64,000 nucleotides of DNA from Streptomyces bottropensis ATCC 25435 (GCF_000383595.1 NZ_KB911581.1:3106265-3170264), one strand, 5' to 3'; shown: positions 42,234 through 51,415, numbered from the stretch's first letter. The notes: a model not told the origin generated them from the sequence alone. Numbers and translations: made by a program.

Positions 42234-43541
42234 ATGCGTCCTCATATCTGGCATGCTCACGCCATAACCGCCGTCATCGGCTGCACCGCCCTCGTCCTCG
42301 GCGTCACGGGCACCGGTGTCGCCCAGGCCCAGGGACGCGACCTCGGCCGGCAGGTGCTCGGCGCCGGTGACGGCTGGGGCTCGGCCGAAGGCGGAACCAC
42401 CGGTGGCTCGACGGCAGACGCCGACCACGTCTACACCGTCACCACCTGGGCCGAGTTCAAGGCCGCGCTGCGGGACGGCGGTGACGCGCCGAAGATCATC
42501 AAGGTCAAGGGCATGATCGACGCCGTCTCCGAGGGGTGCGAGGCCTTCGTCGCAGGCGGCTACGACCTCCAGCAGTACCTCAAGGACTACGACCCGGCCG
42601 TGTACGGCAACGACGAGGTCGCCAAGGGCCCGCAGGAGGACGCGCGGGTCGCCTCCGCCGCCCGGCAGGACTCGGAGATCAAGGCCAACATCCCGAGCAA
42701 CACCACCATCGTCGGCGTCGGCAAGCACTCCGGCATCCTCGGCGGCAGCATCCAGATCAAGGGCGTCTCCAACGTCATCATGCGCAACCTCACCATCGAG
42801 GCGCCGCTCGACTGCTTCCCCAAGTGGGACCCCACCGACGACAACAACACCGGCAACTGGAACTCCGAGTACGACGCCGTCGTCGTCTACGGCACCGACC
42901 ACGTGTGGCTCGACCACAACACGTTCACCGACGGGCGCTACCCCGACAGCGAGCGGCCGGTCTACTTCGGCAAGGTCTTCCAGCAGCACGACGGGCTGAC
43001 GGACATCGTGCGCGGCGCCAACCACGTGACCGTGTCCTGGAACCGCTTCCAGGACCACGACAAGAACATGCTGATCGGCAACAGCGACAGCACCGCCACC
43101 ATCGACTCCGGCAAGCTCAAGGTCACCATGCACCACAACCGCTTCGACGGGATCCTCCAGCGCTCCCCGCGCGTGCGGTTCGGCCAGGTCGACGTCTACA
43201 ACAACCACTACGTCGTCGGCGAGGCGCAGAAGTCCGACTACTACATCTTCGGCGTCGGCATCCGCTCGCAGCTCCACGCCAGCGACAACGCGATCACGCT
43301 GCCGGCGGGCGCGAGCGTCGGCAAGGCCCTGAAGAAGTGGAACGAGTCCCCGCTCACGGCCCGGAACAACTACGTCAACGGCAAGCCGACGGACCTGATC
43401 GCGGTCCACAACGCCGAGATCCCCACGGAGATCCTGCAGTCCGGCGCCGGGTGGACGCCCACCCTGCGCACGAAGGTCGACTCCCCGCGTGCCGTGCCGG
43501 GCATCGTCGGGAACGGCGCGGGTGCCGGGAAGGTGTGCTGA
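42234..43541 (+). CDS. Secreted pectate lyase, PL1 family (second copy)
   Basis: A protein of 435 residues. The ATG at 42234 follows CGAAAGGAAC, a ribosome-binding site sequence shared with the later lyase genes. Signal peptide to about residue 33. HVWLDH at about 223-228 and QRSPRVRFG at about 309-317 are intact, and EGGTTGGSTADADH mirrors the paralogue at 32829 closely over the full length. Secreted Ca-dependent polygalacturonate cleavage is expected. Its stop overlaps the CE8 gene start, so lyase and methylesterase are co-translated. Confidence 0.92.
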   Translation: MRPHIWHAHAITAVIGCTALVLGVTGTGVAQAQGRDLGRQVLGAGDGWGSAEGGTTGGSTADADHVYTVTTWAEFKAALRDGGDAPKIIKVKGMIDAVSEGCEAFVAGGYDLQQYLKDYDPAVYGNDEVAKGPQEDARVASAARQDSEIKANIPSNTTIVGVGKHSGILGGSIQIKGVSNVIMRNLTIEAPLDCFPKWDPTDDNNTGNWNSEYDAVVVYGTDHVWLDHNTFTDGRYPDSERPVYFGKVFQQHDGLTDIVRGANHVTVSWNRFQDHDKNMLIGNSDSTATIDSGKLKVTMHHNRFDGILQRSPRVRFGQVDVYNNHYVVGEAQKSDYYIFGVGIRSQLHASDNAITLPAGASVGKALKKWNESPLTARNNYVNGKPTDLIAVHNAEIPTEILQSGAGWTPTLRTKVDSPRAVPGIVGNGAGAGKVC

Positions 43542-44689
43542 TGGGGGGCTCCGGCCGCGGGGTCGGCAGACGGTCCCTCCTGACCGCCGCCCTCGGCACC
43601 ACCCTCGCCCTCACCCTCACAGCCCCCGCCCGAGCCGCCCACGGTCGCCGCGTCTTCGGCCGGTACGGATCGCCCGCCGCCCGGCTCGACGCGCGGACCC
43701 TGTACGTGGACGCCGCCGGTGCCGGTGACTTCACCACCGTCCAGGCCGCGGTGGCTGCCGCTGGGGGTACCTCCCCGGCGGTCAGCACTGGGGGAGGCAG
43801 CGGGTACACGCTGGTCATCGCACCGGGCGTGTACCGCGAGACCGTCGCCGTCAGCGTCGCCCGTACCGGGATGACCTGGATCGGGGCCTCCGACAACGCC
43901 CGGGACGTGGTGGTCGTGTACGACAACGCGGCCGGTACGCCGAAGCCGGGCGGCGGCACCTACGGCACCACCGGGTCCGCCACGACCCTGGTGCAGGCCG
44001 ACGGGTTCACCGCGCGGGACATCACCTTCGCCAACGACTGGCTGCGCGCCGACCACCCGGAGATCAGCGGCACGCAGGCCGTCGCGATCAAGGTGCAGGG
44101 CGACCGGGCGGCGTTCCTGCGGTGCCGGTTCCTCGGGCATCAGGACACGCTGTACGCCGACTCGATGGCCCTCGGCACCTTCGCCCGGCAGTACTTCCGC
44201 GACTGCTACGCCGAAGGGGACGTGGACTTCGTCTTCGGCCGGGCCACGGCCGTGTTCGAGCGCTGCCGCTTCCACACGCTGACCAGGACCGATCTGGGGT
44301 CCGCCCCGTACGGGTTCGTGTTCGCGCCCTCCACCGCGGGCGCCAACCCGCGCGGCTACCTCGTCACCGGCGGGCGGATCACCAGCGAGGCCCCGGACGC
44401 CTCCTACAAGCTGGCCCGCCCCTGGGTGCCCAGTTCGGACACCACCGCCCGGCCCATGCTCACCGTGCGCGAGAGTCACCTCGGGCGGGGGATCGACGCG
44501 GTCGCCCCGTACACGAACATGTCGGCCGGCTTCCCCTGGCAGGACCAGCGGTTCGCCGAGTACCGGAACATCGGGCCGGGCGCCGTCGTCTCCGTCCCCG
44601 AGAACCGGCCCCAGCTCACGCGCGCGGAAGCCGCGTCGGCGACCCGCGAGGCGTATCTCGGCGCCTGGACCCCGTGGGAGAGGTGCTGA
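43541..44689 (+). CDS. Secreted pectin methylesterase, CE8 family (copy A)
   Basis: A protein of 382 residues with a Tat-like signal (GVGRRSLLTAALGTTLAL). CE8 motifs: GVYRETV, QDTLYAD (about 201-207, first catalytic Asp), GDVDFVFGRA (about 226, second catalytic Asp) and LARPWVPS (Arg, about 292). The beta helix opens with TLYVDAAGAGDFTTVQAAV. An in-frame insertion of about 12 residues (GGTSPAVSTGGG) before the YTLVIAPG strand comes from a dispersed GC palindrome. It removes methyl groups from pectin extracellularly. A paralogue follows directly. Confidence 0.9.
   Translation: MGGSGRGVGRRSLLTAALGTTLALTLTAPARAAHGRRVFGRYGSPAARLDARTLYVDAAGAGDFTTVQAAVAAAGGTSPAVSTGGGSGYTLVIAPGVYRETVAVSVARTGMTWIGASDNARDVVVVYDNAAGTPKPGGGTYGTTGSATTLVQADGFTARDITFANDWLRADHPEISGTQAVAIKVQGDRAAFLRCRFLGHQDTLYADSMALGTFARQYFRDCYAEGDVDFVFGRATAVFERCRFHTLTRTDLGSAPYGFVFAPSTAGANPRGYLVTGGRITSEAPDASYKLARPWVPSSDTTARPMLTVRESHLGRGIDAVAPYTNMSAGFPWQDQRFAEYRNIGPGAVVSVPENRPQLTRAEAASATREAYLGAWTPWERC
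43760..43798. repeat. Small dispersed palindromic element inserted in the CE8 coding sequence
   Basis: CTGGGGGTACCTCCCC at 43761-43776 and GGGGAG at 43791-43796 give overlapping inverted repeats of a kind common between streptomycete genes, here read through in frame. It encodes a Gly/Ser/Thr-rich loop missing from the neighbouring CE8 paralogue at the same position. Confidence 0.6.
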
Positions 44690-44690
44690 C

Positions 44691-45725
44691 ATGCGCCGGC
44701 GCACCCTGCTCACCGGGCTCGCCGGTGGCCTGGCGGCCGTCGGCACCACCCCCGCCCTCGCCCACGGCCATGCCCGCAGGGTCCTGCACGTGCGGCCCGG
44801 CGGGTCCGTCCAGGCCGCCGTCGACGCCGTCACCGGCCCCGGGTGGACCGTCGTCGTCCACCCGGGGACCTACCGCGAGGTCGTCAACATCCCCGCAGAG
44901 AAAGGGGAGTTGATTCTGCGCGGCGCGTCCCGCGACCCCCGCGCCGCCGTCGTCGTCTTCGACCGGGCGGGCGGCACCCCGAGGCCCGAGGGCGGCACCT
45001 ACGGCACCGCGGGCTCCGCCACCTTCACCTCGGCGGCGGCCGGGCTGACCGTACGCGACCTGACCCTCGCCAACGACTGGCTGCGCGCGGACCATCCGGA
45101 CTACACGGGGACCCAGGCGGTCGCCGCGTACGTCACGGGGGACCGCTCGCACTTCGAGAACGTCCGGTTCCTCGCGCACCAGGACACCCTCTTCGCGGAC
45201 ACCACCGCGCTCGACGCCTTCGACCGGCAGTACTACCGGCACTGCCACATCGAGGGTGACGTCGACTTCGTGTTCGGGCGGGCCAGGGCCGTCTTCGACG
45301 CCTGCCACTTCCGCACGCTCCAGCGGGACGTGTCCTTCACCCCCAAGGGCATGGTCTTCGCCCCGGCCACCGCCCGCGCCAACCCCTACGGCTTCCTCGC
45401 CCTGCGCGGTCGGATCACCTCCGGGGCCGAGGACGCCGCGTACAAGATCGCCCGGCCCTGGGTGCCCTCGTACGAGACGACCGCCTGGCCCTCGCTGGTC
45501 GTGCGGGACACCTGGATCGGGCCCGGGATCGACGCGGTCGCCCCGTACACCAACATGCGGGAGGCCTACCCCTGGCAGACCATGCGCTTCGGGGAGCACG
45601 CCAACTCCGGTCCGGGCGCGGTGGTCGCGGTGCCGGAGAACCGGCCGCAACTGACGGACGCCGAAGCCGCGACGCACACGCGGCGGACGTACCTGGGGGA
45701 CTGGCGGCCCTATGGCCACCGGTGA
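44691..45725 (+). CDS. Secreted pectin methylesterase, CE8 family (copy B)
   Basis: A protein of 344 residues, starting directly after copy A's stop. Tat-like signal MRRRTLLTGLAGGLAAVG. CE8 residues are conserved: GTYREVV, HQDTLFAD (Q164), GDVDFVFGRARAV and IARPWVPS; APYTNM and PENRPQL near the C-terminus are shared with copy A. The two form a tandem duplication that has diverged but kept catalytic sites. Its last codons overlap the following esterase start by 14 bases. Confidence 0.9.
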   Translation: MRRRTLLTGLAGGLAAVGTTPALAHGHARRVLHVRPGGSVQAAVDAVTGPGWTVVVHPGTYREVVNIPAEKGELILRGASRDPRAAVVVFDRAGGTPRPEGGTYGTAGSATFTSAAAGLTVRDLTLANDWLRADHPDYTGTQAVAAYVTGDRSHFENVRFLAHQDTLFADTTALDAFDRQYYRHCHIEGDVDFVFGRARAVFDACHFRTLQRDVSFTPKGMVFAPATARANPYGFLALRGRITSGAEDAAYKIARPWVPSYETTAWPSLVVRDTWIGPGIDAVAPYTNMREAYPWQTMRFGEHANSGPGAVVAVPENRPQLTDAEAATHTRRTYLGDWRPYGHR

Positions 45726-46869
45726 ACCGGTGGGGCGGCGCGCTTTCGTGGCGGGCGCGGGAGCCGCCGCCCTCTTCGCGGGCGCCGGACCCGCCGAGGC
45801 CGCGGCACCCCTGGAAGGCACCCTCCCTGACTTCCATCCCCTCCTCAAGGACGAGCTCCGCTTCCCGCTCGCCTGGGGAACCTCGCCCATCCGTGACTTC
45901 CGCGCCTGGCGGCGGGCGGCACGGGCGAAGGTCGAGGAGCACCTGTTCGTCGCCCGGGACGACACCCCGTACGCCCCGGAGTTCGGCGAGCGGAGCACCC
46001 AAGGGGAGGGCTTCACAAGGGAGTTGGTCACCTTCTCCCTCAGCCGCTACGGCCGTGTCCGGGGTGCCCTGCTCACCCCGCACGGAACCGGGCCCTTCCC
46101 CGCCGTCCTCCTCCTGCACGACCACGGCGCCAGGTTCGACATCGGCAAGGAGAAACTGGTCCGGCCCTGGTCCGACGGGAGCCGGCTGCCCTCGGCGCAG
46201 GCCTGGGCCGACCGGTACTTCGACGGGCGGTTCGTCGGCGACGAACTGGCCCGGCGCGGCTACGTCGTCCTCGCCGTCGACGCGCTCGGCTGGGGCGACC
46301 GGGGCCCGGTCGCCTACGAGGAACAGCAGGCGCTGGCCGCCAACCTCTACCACCTGGGTTCGTCGCTTGCCGGACTCATGGCCAGGGAGGACGTGCGCGC
46401 GGCGGGCTTCCTGGCCGGTCTCGACCGGGTGGACCGGCGCCGGGTGGCCGCCCTCGGCTTCTCGATGGGCGCGTTCCGGGCCTGGCAGACGGCCGCGCTC
46501 AGCGACGACATCGCGGCCACCGTGAGCGTCTGCTGGATGACCGGGCTCAAGGAGGTCATGGTCCCCGGCAACAACATCCTGCGCGGCCAGTCCTCCTACT
46601 ACATGCTCCACCCCGGGCTCGCCCGGCACCTCGACTTCCCCGACGTGGCGAGCATCGGCGCCCCCAAGCCGATGTTCTTCCTGAACGGCGGCCTCGATCC
46701 GCTGTTCCCCGCCGACGGCGTCCGCGTGGCCCACGACAAGCTGCGCGCCGTCTGGCGGTCCCGCCGCGCCGAGGAGCGGCTGCGGCTGAGGACCTGGCCG
46801 GACCTCGGTCATGTCTTCACCGCGCCCCAGCAGGACGAGGTCTTCGACTGGCTCGACTCCGTCCTGTGA
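45712..46869 (+). CDS. Secreted alpha/beta-hydrolase, acetylesterase-like
   Basis: A protein of 385 residues with a twin-arginine-style signal (VGRRAFVAGAGAAALFAGAG). Alpha/beta-hydrolase elements: LLLHDHGARFD (oxyanion region), nucleophile Ser in LGFSMGAFRAW, Asp in FFLNGGLDPLFPADG and His in WPDLGHVF. It resembles acetylxylan/dienelactone-type esterases of the Abhydrolase_7 kind. Coupled to the CE8 pair, it probably removes acetyl or feruloyl groups from pectin or its side chains. The precise ester is not determined. Confidence 0.82.
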   Translation: MATGEPVGRRAFVAGAGAAALFAGAGPAEAAAPLEGTLPDFHPLLKDELRFPLAWGTSPIRDFRAWRRAARAKVEEHLFVARDDTPYAPEFGERSTQGEGFTRELVTFSLSRYGRVRGALLTPHGTGPFPAVLLLHDHGARFDIGKEKLVRPWSDGSRLPSAQAWADRYFDGRFVGDELARRGYVVLAVDALGWGDRGPVAYEEQQALAANLYHLGSSLAGLMAREDVRAAGFLAGLDRVDRRRVAALGFSMGAFRAWQTAALSDDIAATVSVCWMTGLKEVMVPGNNILRGQSSYYMLHPGLARHLDFPDVASIGAPKPMFFLNGGLDPLFPADGVRVAHDKLRAVWRSRRAEERLRLRTWPDLGHVFTAPQQDEVFDWLDSVL

Positions 46870-46904
46870 GCGACCCCACCCGCACGAGAAAGGAACCGCT
46901 CTCC

Positions 46905-48017
46905 ATGTCTCGTCGTACCACTCTCGCCCTGGGCACCGCCCTCGCCATCGGCGCCGGCCTGGCCGTGCTCCCCACCCAGGCGCACGCCGCCACGGTCGTC
47001 GTCGGCAACACCACCGACCTCTCCAACGCCATCAAGAACGCCACCGCCGGCACCACCATCCAGGTGCGCGGCGGCACGTACTACCCGACGGCGACCCTCC
47101 AGTCGACGGCCAACGGCAGTTCCTCCAGCCGGATACGCCTCCAGCCGTACGGCTCCGAGACCGTGAAGATCGACGGCTCGAACCTTCCCGCCGGCGGCTG
47201 GATCTTCAAGCTGACCGCCGACTACTGGACCGTCTCCGGGATCACCTTCCAGAACTCCCCGGACAGCGCGGTCGTCTGCCAGTCCTGCGCCTCCACGGTC
47301 TGGGACAACATCAGGACCATCAACGGCGGCGACTCCGGCTTCACGCTCACCGGGGACAGCACCACCGACAACACCGTCCGCAACATCGACTCCTACGGCC
47401 ACTACGACGCGGCCAACCACGGGGAGAACGCCGACGGCATCGCGGTCAAGTTCGGATCCGGCTCCGGCAACCTCATCACCGGTGCCCGCCTCTACAACAA
47501 CGCGGACGACGGCCTGGACTTCTGGTCCTTCTCCTCGCCCGTCACCGTCGAGCACACCTGGGCGATGGGCAACGGCAGGAACCGCTGGGGCGACTCCGCG
47601 TTCGCCGGCGACGGCAACGGCTACAAGCTGGGCGGCGACGGCGAGACCGTCGCCCATGTCATCAACAACTCGGCCGCCTGGGACAACGCGGGCAACGGTT
47701 TCACCGAGAACAGCAACAAGGGCGCCATCGTCATCAACCGCACCACCGCCTACGCCAACGCCAAGTGGGGCTACTACTTCGCCACCGGCGCGGCCCGTCT
47801 CGGCAAGAACCTGGCGGTGAGCAACAGCGGCGGCTCGGTCAACAAGGGCTCGTCGGTCGCGTCGTCCGGCAACAACTGGGACTCGGGCGTGTCGACCCCG
47901 GCCTTCCGCTCGACCAGCGCCTCGACGACGTTCAACGCCCGCTCGTCCAGCGGCACCCTGCCCGCGACCACCTTCCTGACCACGGGCAGCACCACCATCG
48001 GCGCGACCATGAACTGA
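46905..48017 (+). CDS. Secreted PL9-like pectate lyase (copy A)
   Basis: A protein of 370 residues. The ATG at 46905 follows GAAAGGAACC. Signal peptide to about residue 27 (QAHAA). Right-handed beta helix of PL9 type: GTTIQVRGGTYYPT starts the helix, NADGIAVKFGSGSGN carries the probable general-base lysine (K182) and DDGLDFWSFSSPVTVEHTW the Ca-binding acidic patch. Such enzymes cleave polygalacturonate or rhamnogalacturonan by beta-elimination. A paralogue with the same GTTIQVRGGTY and terminal TTFLTTGSTTIGATM follows after a strong terminator. Confidence 0.88.
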   Translation: MSRRTTLALGTALAIGAGLAVLPTQAHAATVVVGNTTDLSNAIKNATAGTTIQVRGGTYYPTATLQSTANGSSSSRIRLQPYGSETVKIDGSNLPAGGWIFKLTADYWTVSGITFQNSPDSAVVCQSCASTVWDNIRTINGGDSGFTLTGDSTTDNTVRNIDSYGHYDAANHGENADGIAVKFGSGSGNLITGARLYNNADDGLDFWSFSSPVTVEHTWAMGNGRNRWGDSAFAGDGNGYKLGGDGETVAHVINNSAAWDNAGNGFTENSNKGAIVINRTTAYANAKWGYYFATGAARLGKNLAVSNSGGSVNKGSSVASSGNNWDSGVSTPAFRSTSASTTFNARSSSGTLPATTFLTTGSTTIGATMN

Positions 48018-48085
48018 ACTGGGCCGCGAAACTTTCGAACAGTTTCGCGGGCGCGCGGCAACCCTTTCGCGCCGGGCGGCGACCA

Positions 48086-48133
48086 GGGGAACGAAGCGGG
48101 CCGGAGCGGCCCCTCCGGCCCGCTTCGTTCCCC
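48086..48133 (+). terminator. Strong terminator between the two PL9 genes
   Basis: A perfect 21-bp stem (48086-48106 with 48113-48133) closed by CGGCCC lies in the 152-bp gap. There is no U-run, but the stem is exceptionally stable. It implies the second PL9 gene has its own promoter or is expressed at a lower level. Confidence 0.8.
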
Positions 48134-48169
48134 GTCTCCCCGAGACGCGTCGCCTGCGAAAGGAACACC

Positions 48170-49330
48170 GTGCGTCACAGCCACGGACGCCATCGAAGAG
48201 CGCGAACCCTGTCGATCGCCGCCGCCGTGTCCGTCGCGGCGGGCGCGGGCGGCGTCCACCTCGGCCTCGCGCACGACGACGCCCGGGCCGCGGCCGCCAC
48301 GGTCACGGTCACCGTCTCCGACACCGCGTCGCTGGAGTCGGCCGTCGCACACGCCGTCGCCGGTACGACGATCCAGGTGCGCGGTGGCACCTACCGGCCG
48401 GCACACACCCTGAGATCCACGGCGAACGGCACCGCCTCGGCCCGGATCACGCTCACCGCGTACGGCGACGAGAAGGTCAGGATCGACGGGTCCGGCCTGG
48501 CCGCCGGCTCCTGGCTCGCCGGGATCCACGGTGACTACTGGACGGTCTGCGGCCTCACCTTCCAGAACTCCCCGGCGCAGGGCTTCGTGGCCACGTCGTC
48601 GACCGGCGGGATCTTCGAGAACCTCGTCACCGCGGACAACGGCGACACCGGGTTCACCCTGCGCGGCGACGGCACCACCGACAACCTCGTGGCGAACCTG
48701 GACAGCCACGGCAACGACGACGCCGCCGGCCACGGCCGCAACGCCGACGGCATCGCGGTGAAGTTCGGCTCCGGCACCGGCAACAGGATCACCGGCGCCC
48801 GCCTGTACGGCAACGCCGACGACGGGCTCGACCTCTGGCAGTTCTCCTCGCCGGTCACCGTCGAGCACTCCTGGGCCTTCGGTAACGGCAGGGACCACCG
48901 GCCCGGCCCCGCGTCCGAGGGCCGGGGCAACGGGTTCGAGCTGGGCGGGGGAGGGGCGACGGCCGCGCACGCGGTCGACTCCAACGCGGCCTGGGACAAC
49001 GCGCTCCACGGGTTCACCCGGGACTCCAACACCGGCGCGATCCGGCTGGACCGCAACACGGCCTACGCCAACGGGGAGAGCGGGTTCTCCTTCGCGGCGG
49101 GCACGGCCCGTCTGGCCCGCAACCTGGCGGTGGACAACGGGGCGGGCGGGGCCGAGCTGGGCCCGTCCACGATGTCCACCGCGAACAACTGGGACAGCGG
49201 CGTGAGCGCGCCGGCCTTCAGGTCGACGACCCCGACCACCGTGTACGGCGCGCGGCGGGCGGACGGGTCGCTGCCCGCCACCACGTTCCTGACCACGGGC
49301 TCCACCACCATCGGAGCGACGATGCGCTGA
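48170..49330 (+). CDS. Secreted PL9-like pectate lyase (copy B)
   Basis: A protein of 386 residues with GTG start after GCGAAAGGAACACC. Basic signal peptide to about residue 41. It aligns with copy A along the entire mature length; K198 in NADGIAVKFGSG and DDGLDLWQFSSPVTVEHSW are conserved. Differences concentrate in surface turns, such as the ASEGRGNGFELGGGG loop. It is the last gene of the pectin island and is followed by a terminator. Duplication of copy A is the simplest origin. Confidence 0.86.
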   Translation: MRHSHGRHRRARTLSIAAAVSVAAGAGGVHLGLAHDDARAAAATVTVTVSDTASLESAVAHAVAGTTIQVRGGTYRPAHTLRSTANGTASARITLTAYGDEKVRIDGSGLAAGSWLAGIHGDYWTVCGLTFQNSPAQGFVATSSTGGIFENLVTADNGDTGFTLRGDGTTDNLVANLDSHGNDDAAGHGRNADGIAVKFGSGTGNRITGARLYGNADDGLDLWQFSSPVTVEHSWAFGNGRDHRPGPASEGRGNGFELGGGGATAAHAVDSNAAWDNALHGFTRDSNTGAIRLDRNTAYANGESGFSFAAGTARLARNLAVDNGAGGAELGPSTMSTANNWDSGVSAPAFRSTTPTTVYGARRADGSLPATTFLTTGSTTIGATMR

Positions 49331-49353
49331 ACCGCCGCACCACGCGCGCGAAG

Positions 49354-49387
49354 GCGCCCCCCGCCGGTCGTCACCGGCGGGGGGCGC
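49354..49387 (+). terminator. Terminator at the end of the pectin island
   Basis: A perfect 15-bp G/C stem (49354-49368 with 49373-49387), loop CGTC and TGTTCGT after it, 24 bp past the second PL9 stop. Confidence 0.8.
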
Positions 49388-49725
49388 TGTTCGTGCCGAC
49401 CCCGAGGGGGGCTCCGGTCGGCACCGCCGCCGGCCGAGGGGGGCTCGGGCCGGCAGGTCCCCACGGGCGGACACCAGGCCCGGACCGAGGACGTCGTACT
49501 GACTGGTGTTCGAATGCCCTGCACCGACAAGGACGCCGTACGCGCACGTGTGGTTGTTCCCCCGGTCGTACGGGGATACCCGCGGCCGATCGCGCACGAA
49601 CGCGTCCGTGACCCCGGTCCGTTCCGCAGCTGCGGTCATGCGCCCGATCCCCCGCTGGTGGTGACGACTGTGCCGCCTCCTGGTCGCCACCGGTGGGGAA
49701 AGGGTTGCCGCCGCCGCGGATCTTC
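49388..49725. other. 338-bp intergenic spacer with no recognised feature
   Basis: The interval between the island terminator and the membrane-protein gene contains two near-copies of a CCGAGGGGGGCTC motif (about 49402 and 49436). Nothing in it reads as a gene, tRNA or operator. A weak frame at about 49514 lacks credible composition. Confidence 0.5.
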
Positions 49726-50610
49726 CTACGAGTCGTCCTCGTCCTTGTCCTCGTCCGAGGAGCCCTTGTCGTCGTGGGCCTCGAAGTCGCCCGCCACCGC
49801 GAGGTCGTCGCCGCCCGCCTTCGCCGTCATCGCGTAGCGGTCGCCGCCCGCGTCCCGGCCGCCGCGCTCGTGGTTGTACTGCCCGGCGAAGACGAACTCG
49901 CCCTTGGGGACCGTACGGCCGTCCTTGAGCACCCAGGTGTAGACCAGGAACCCGTCGTCGGTGGCGACCGTGAGGTCGAAGTCCTGCTCCGGCAGCGAGC
50001 GCCAGGCGCCGGACGAGGTGACCCCGCCGGTCCGGGCGATCCGCAGCTGCACGGTCAGCTCGGTGAGCTGCTCGCTCGTCCTCAGGGTGAGATTGCTCTG
50101 CGCCCAGAACTCGTTGCTGTGCGGGTCGACCGAGCCGTCCGACCAGAGCGGACCGTCCGTCTCGTCCCCCGAGGAGGGCAGCGTCGGCGCGGTCGTCTCC
50201 TTGGCCGACGGGCTCTGCGACGGGGTCGAGCGGGGCTTCGTCCCCTGCTTCCCGCCGGCGCTCGGGCTCGGTCGGTCGGGAGGGATCGGGGCCCGGCTCG
50301 TCGCGGCCGGGGAGTCGACCGGGGTCGGGGAGACCACGACGGTCCCCCGGTCGGCCGGCGCCGTCTCCTCGCCCTTCACCGCGGAGGCGACCGCGTAGCC
50401 GCCCACCGCGAGCACACTCGCGACACCGGCGGTCGCCGTGACCACCCGCACCCAGCCCCACAGTGGCGGCCGGGTCACCTTGCGGCTCCGGCGCTCCTCG
50501 GGGGCCGCCATACCGCGCTCGATCCGGGCCAGGATGCGGGCGCGGTCGGGCTCGTGCGCCTCGGCCGACTCACGCAGCCGGGCGCGCAGATCCTCGTGCA
50601 CGTCCCTCAT
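49726..50610 (-). CDS. Single-pass membrane protein, putative partner of the SigE-family sigma factor
   Basis: A protein of 294 residues. The ATG at 50610 overlaps the sigma-factor stop by 4 bp, so the two are co-translated. Residues 1-50 are charged and helical (RARLRESAEAHEPDRARILARIERG), with a single hydrophobic segment at about 54-78. A Pro/Ser/Thr-rich spacer (about 80-150) and an extracellular domain (about 155-270) follow, and the end is very acidic (KGSSDEDKDEDDS). There is no zinc-finger motif. Topology and linkage suggest an anti-sigma or signal-sensing role, inferred from context. Confidence 0.75.
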   Translation of the reverse strand: MRDVHEDLRARLRESAEAHEPDRARILARIERGMAAPEERRSRKVTRPPLWGWVRVVTATAGVASVLAVGGYAVASAVKGEETAPADRGTVVVSPTPVDSPAATSRAPIPPDRPSPSAGGKQGTKPRSTPSQSPSAKETTAPTLPSSGDETDGPLWSDGSVDPHSNEFWAQSNLTLRTSEQLTELTVQLRIARTGGVTSSGAWRSLPEQDFDLTVATDDGFLVYTWVLKDGRTVPKGEFVFAGQYNHERGGRDAGGDRYAMTAKAGGDDLAVAGDFEAHDDKGSSDEDKDEDDS

Positions 50611-51209
50611 CGGTCCCTTCCTCCACTGCCCGGCGCGCCCGCACCGGTCACACTCGCGCCCCTTGCGCCCCCGCCCGTGATGCCGGCGTGCATACGCCGT
50701 GGCGCGTTCTCGGTGCCGAGCAGCTTCTGCAGTTCGGCCATCCCCTTGGACGTCTGACTCTTCACGGTACCGACCGAGACACCGAGGGCCAGAGCCGTGT
50801 CCTTCTCCGAGAGGTCGAAAGCATGCCGCAGCACCACACACGCCCGCTTGCGGAAGGGCAGTCTGCGCAGCGCCGACTGGACGTCGACCACGCCGGGCAC
50901 ATCGGGATTCTCGGTCTTCTCCTCGCGCTGCGACCAGAACAGCGTGATCCTGCGGCGCTCGCGGACCGCACTGCGGATCCGGGTGCGGGCCAGGTTGGCG
51001 ACGACGCCACGGGCGTACGCCACCGGATGGTCCGCCGCGCGGACCCGGTCCCAGCGGTGCCACATCGCGAGCAACGCGTCCGCGGCCAGATCGTCGGCGG
51101 CGTCCGCCTCACCCGTCAACAGGTGCGCGAGGCGGGAGAGTTCGGCATAGTGCCGTTCGAAGAAGGCGTGGAACTCCACGGAGGCTGCGTCGTCGACGAC
51201 AGTGCCCAC
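50607..51209 (-). CDS. SigE-family ECF RNA polymerase sigma factor
   Basis: A protein of 200 residues with a GTG start (51209) and AGAGGT upstream. Region 2 reads FHAFFERHYAELSRLAHLLTGEADAADDLAADALLAMWHRW, the family's -10 binding helix arrangement. Region 4 reads LRRLPFRKRACVVLRHAFDLSEKDTALALGVSVGTVKSQTSKGM, with its -35 helix-turn-helix. The C-terminal 30 residues are a Gly-rich tail. It is coupled to the membrane protein at 49726 and divergent from a purine permease. Targets unknown. Confidence 0.9.
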   Translation of the reverse strand: MGTVVDDAASVEFHAFFERHYAELSRLAHLLTGEADAADDLAADALLAMWHRWDRVRAADHPVAYARGVVANLARTRIRSAVRERRRITLFWSQREEKTENPDVPGVVDVQSALRRLPFRKRACVVLRHAFDLSEKDTALALGVSVGTVKSQTSKGMAELQKLLGTENAPRRMHAGITGGGARGASVTGAGAPGSGGRDR

Positions 51210-51263
51210 GGGACCTCTCTTCTCGCTGCGGCCACGGCAGCCCGTCCGGCTGCCTGTGCGAGT

Positions 51264-51415
51264 CATGTGAATGACATGTGATCGTCCGAGGCCGACCCCC
51301 GACGAGATCCGGAAGAGTAGCAGTGATCGTGAACGAGGTTCGTACGCGGCTTCGAACGCCGTCTTGCAGGGAGAACTCCGTTTTCGTAACACGGAGAAAA
51401 CCTGAACCAGGTTCA
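51264..51415. promoter_or_regulatory. Divergent control region with three dyads
   Basis: Between the sigma-factor gene and the purine permease lie CATGT-N5-ACATG (51264-51278), CTCCGT/ACGGAG (51376-51381 and 51391-51396) and a 13-bp TGAACC-A-GGTTCA palindrome (51403-51415). The last two sit 60-100 bp before the permease ATG. I found no confident -35/-10 pair. They are candidate operators for purine or sigma-factor control. Confidence 0.4.

Noticed and set aside
49514-49837. 107-codon frame before the membrane-protein gene
   Set aside because: It overlaps the 3' end of a well-supported minus-strand gene and is Ser/Pro/Arg-rich without a credible start.
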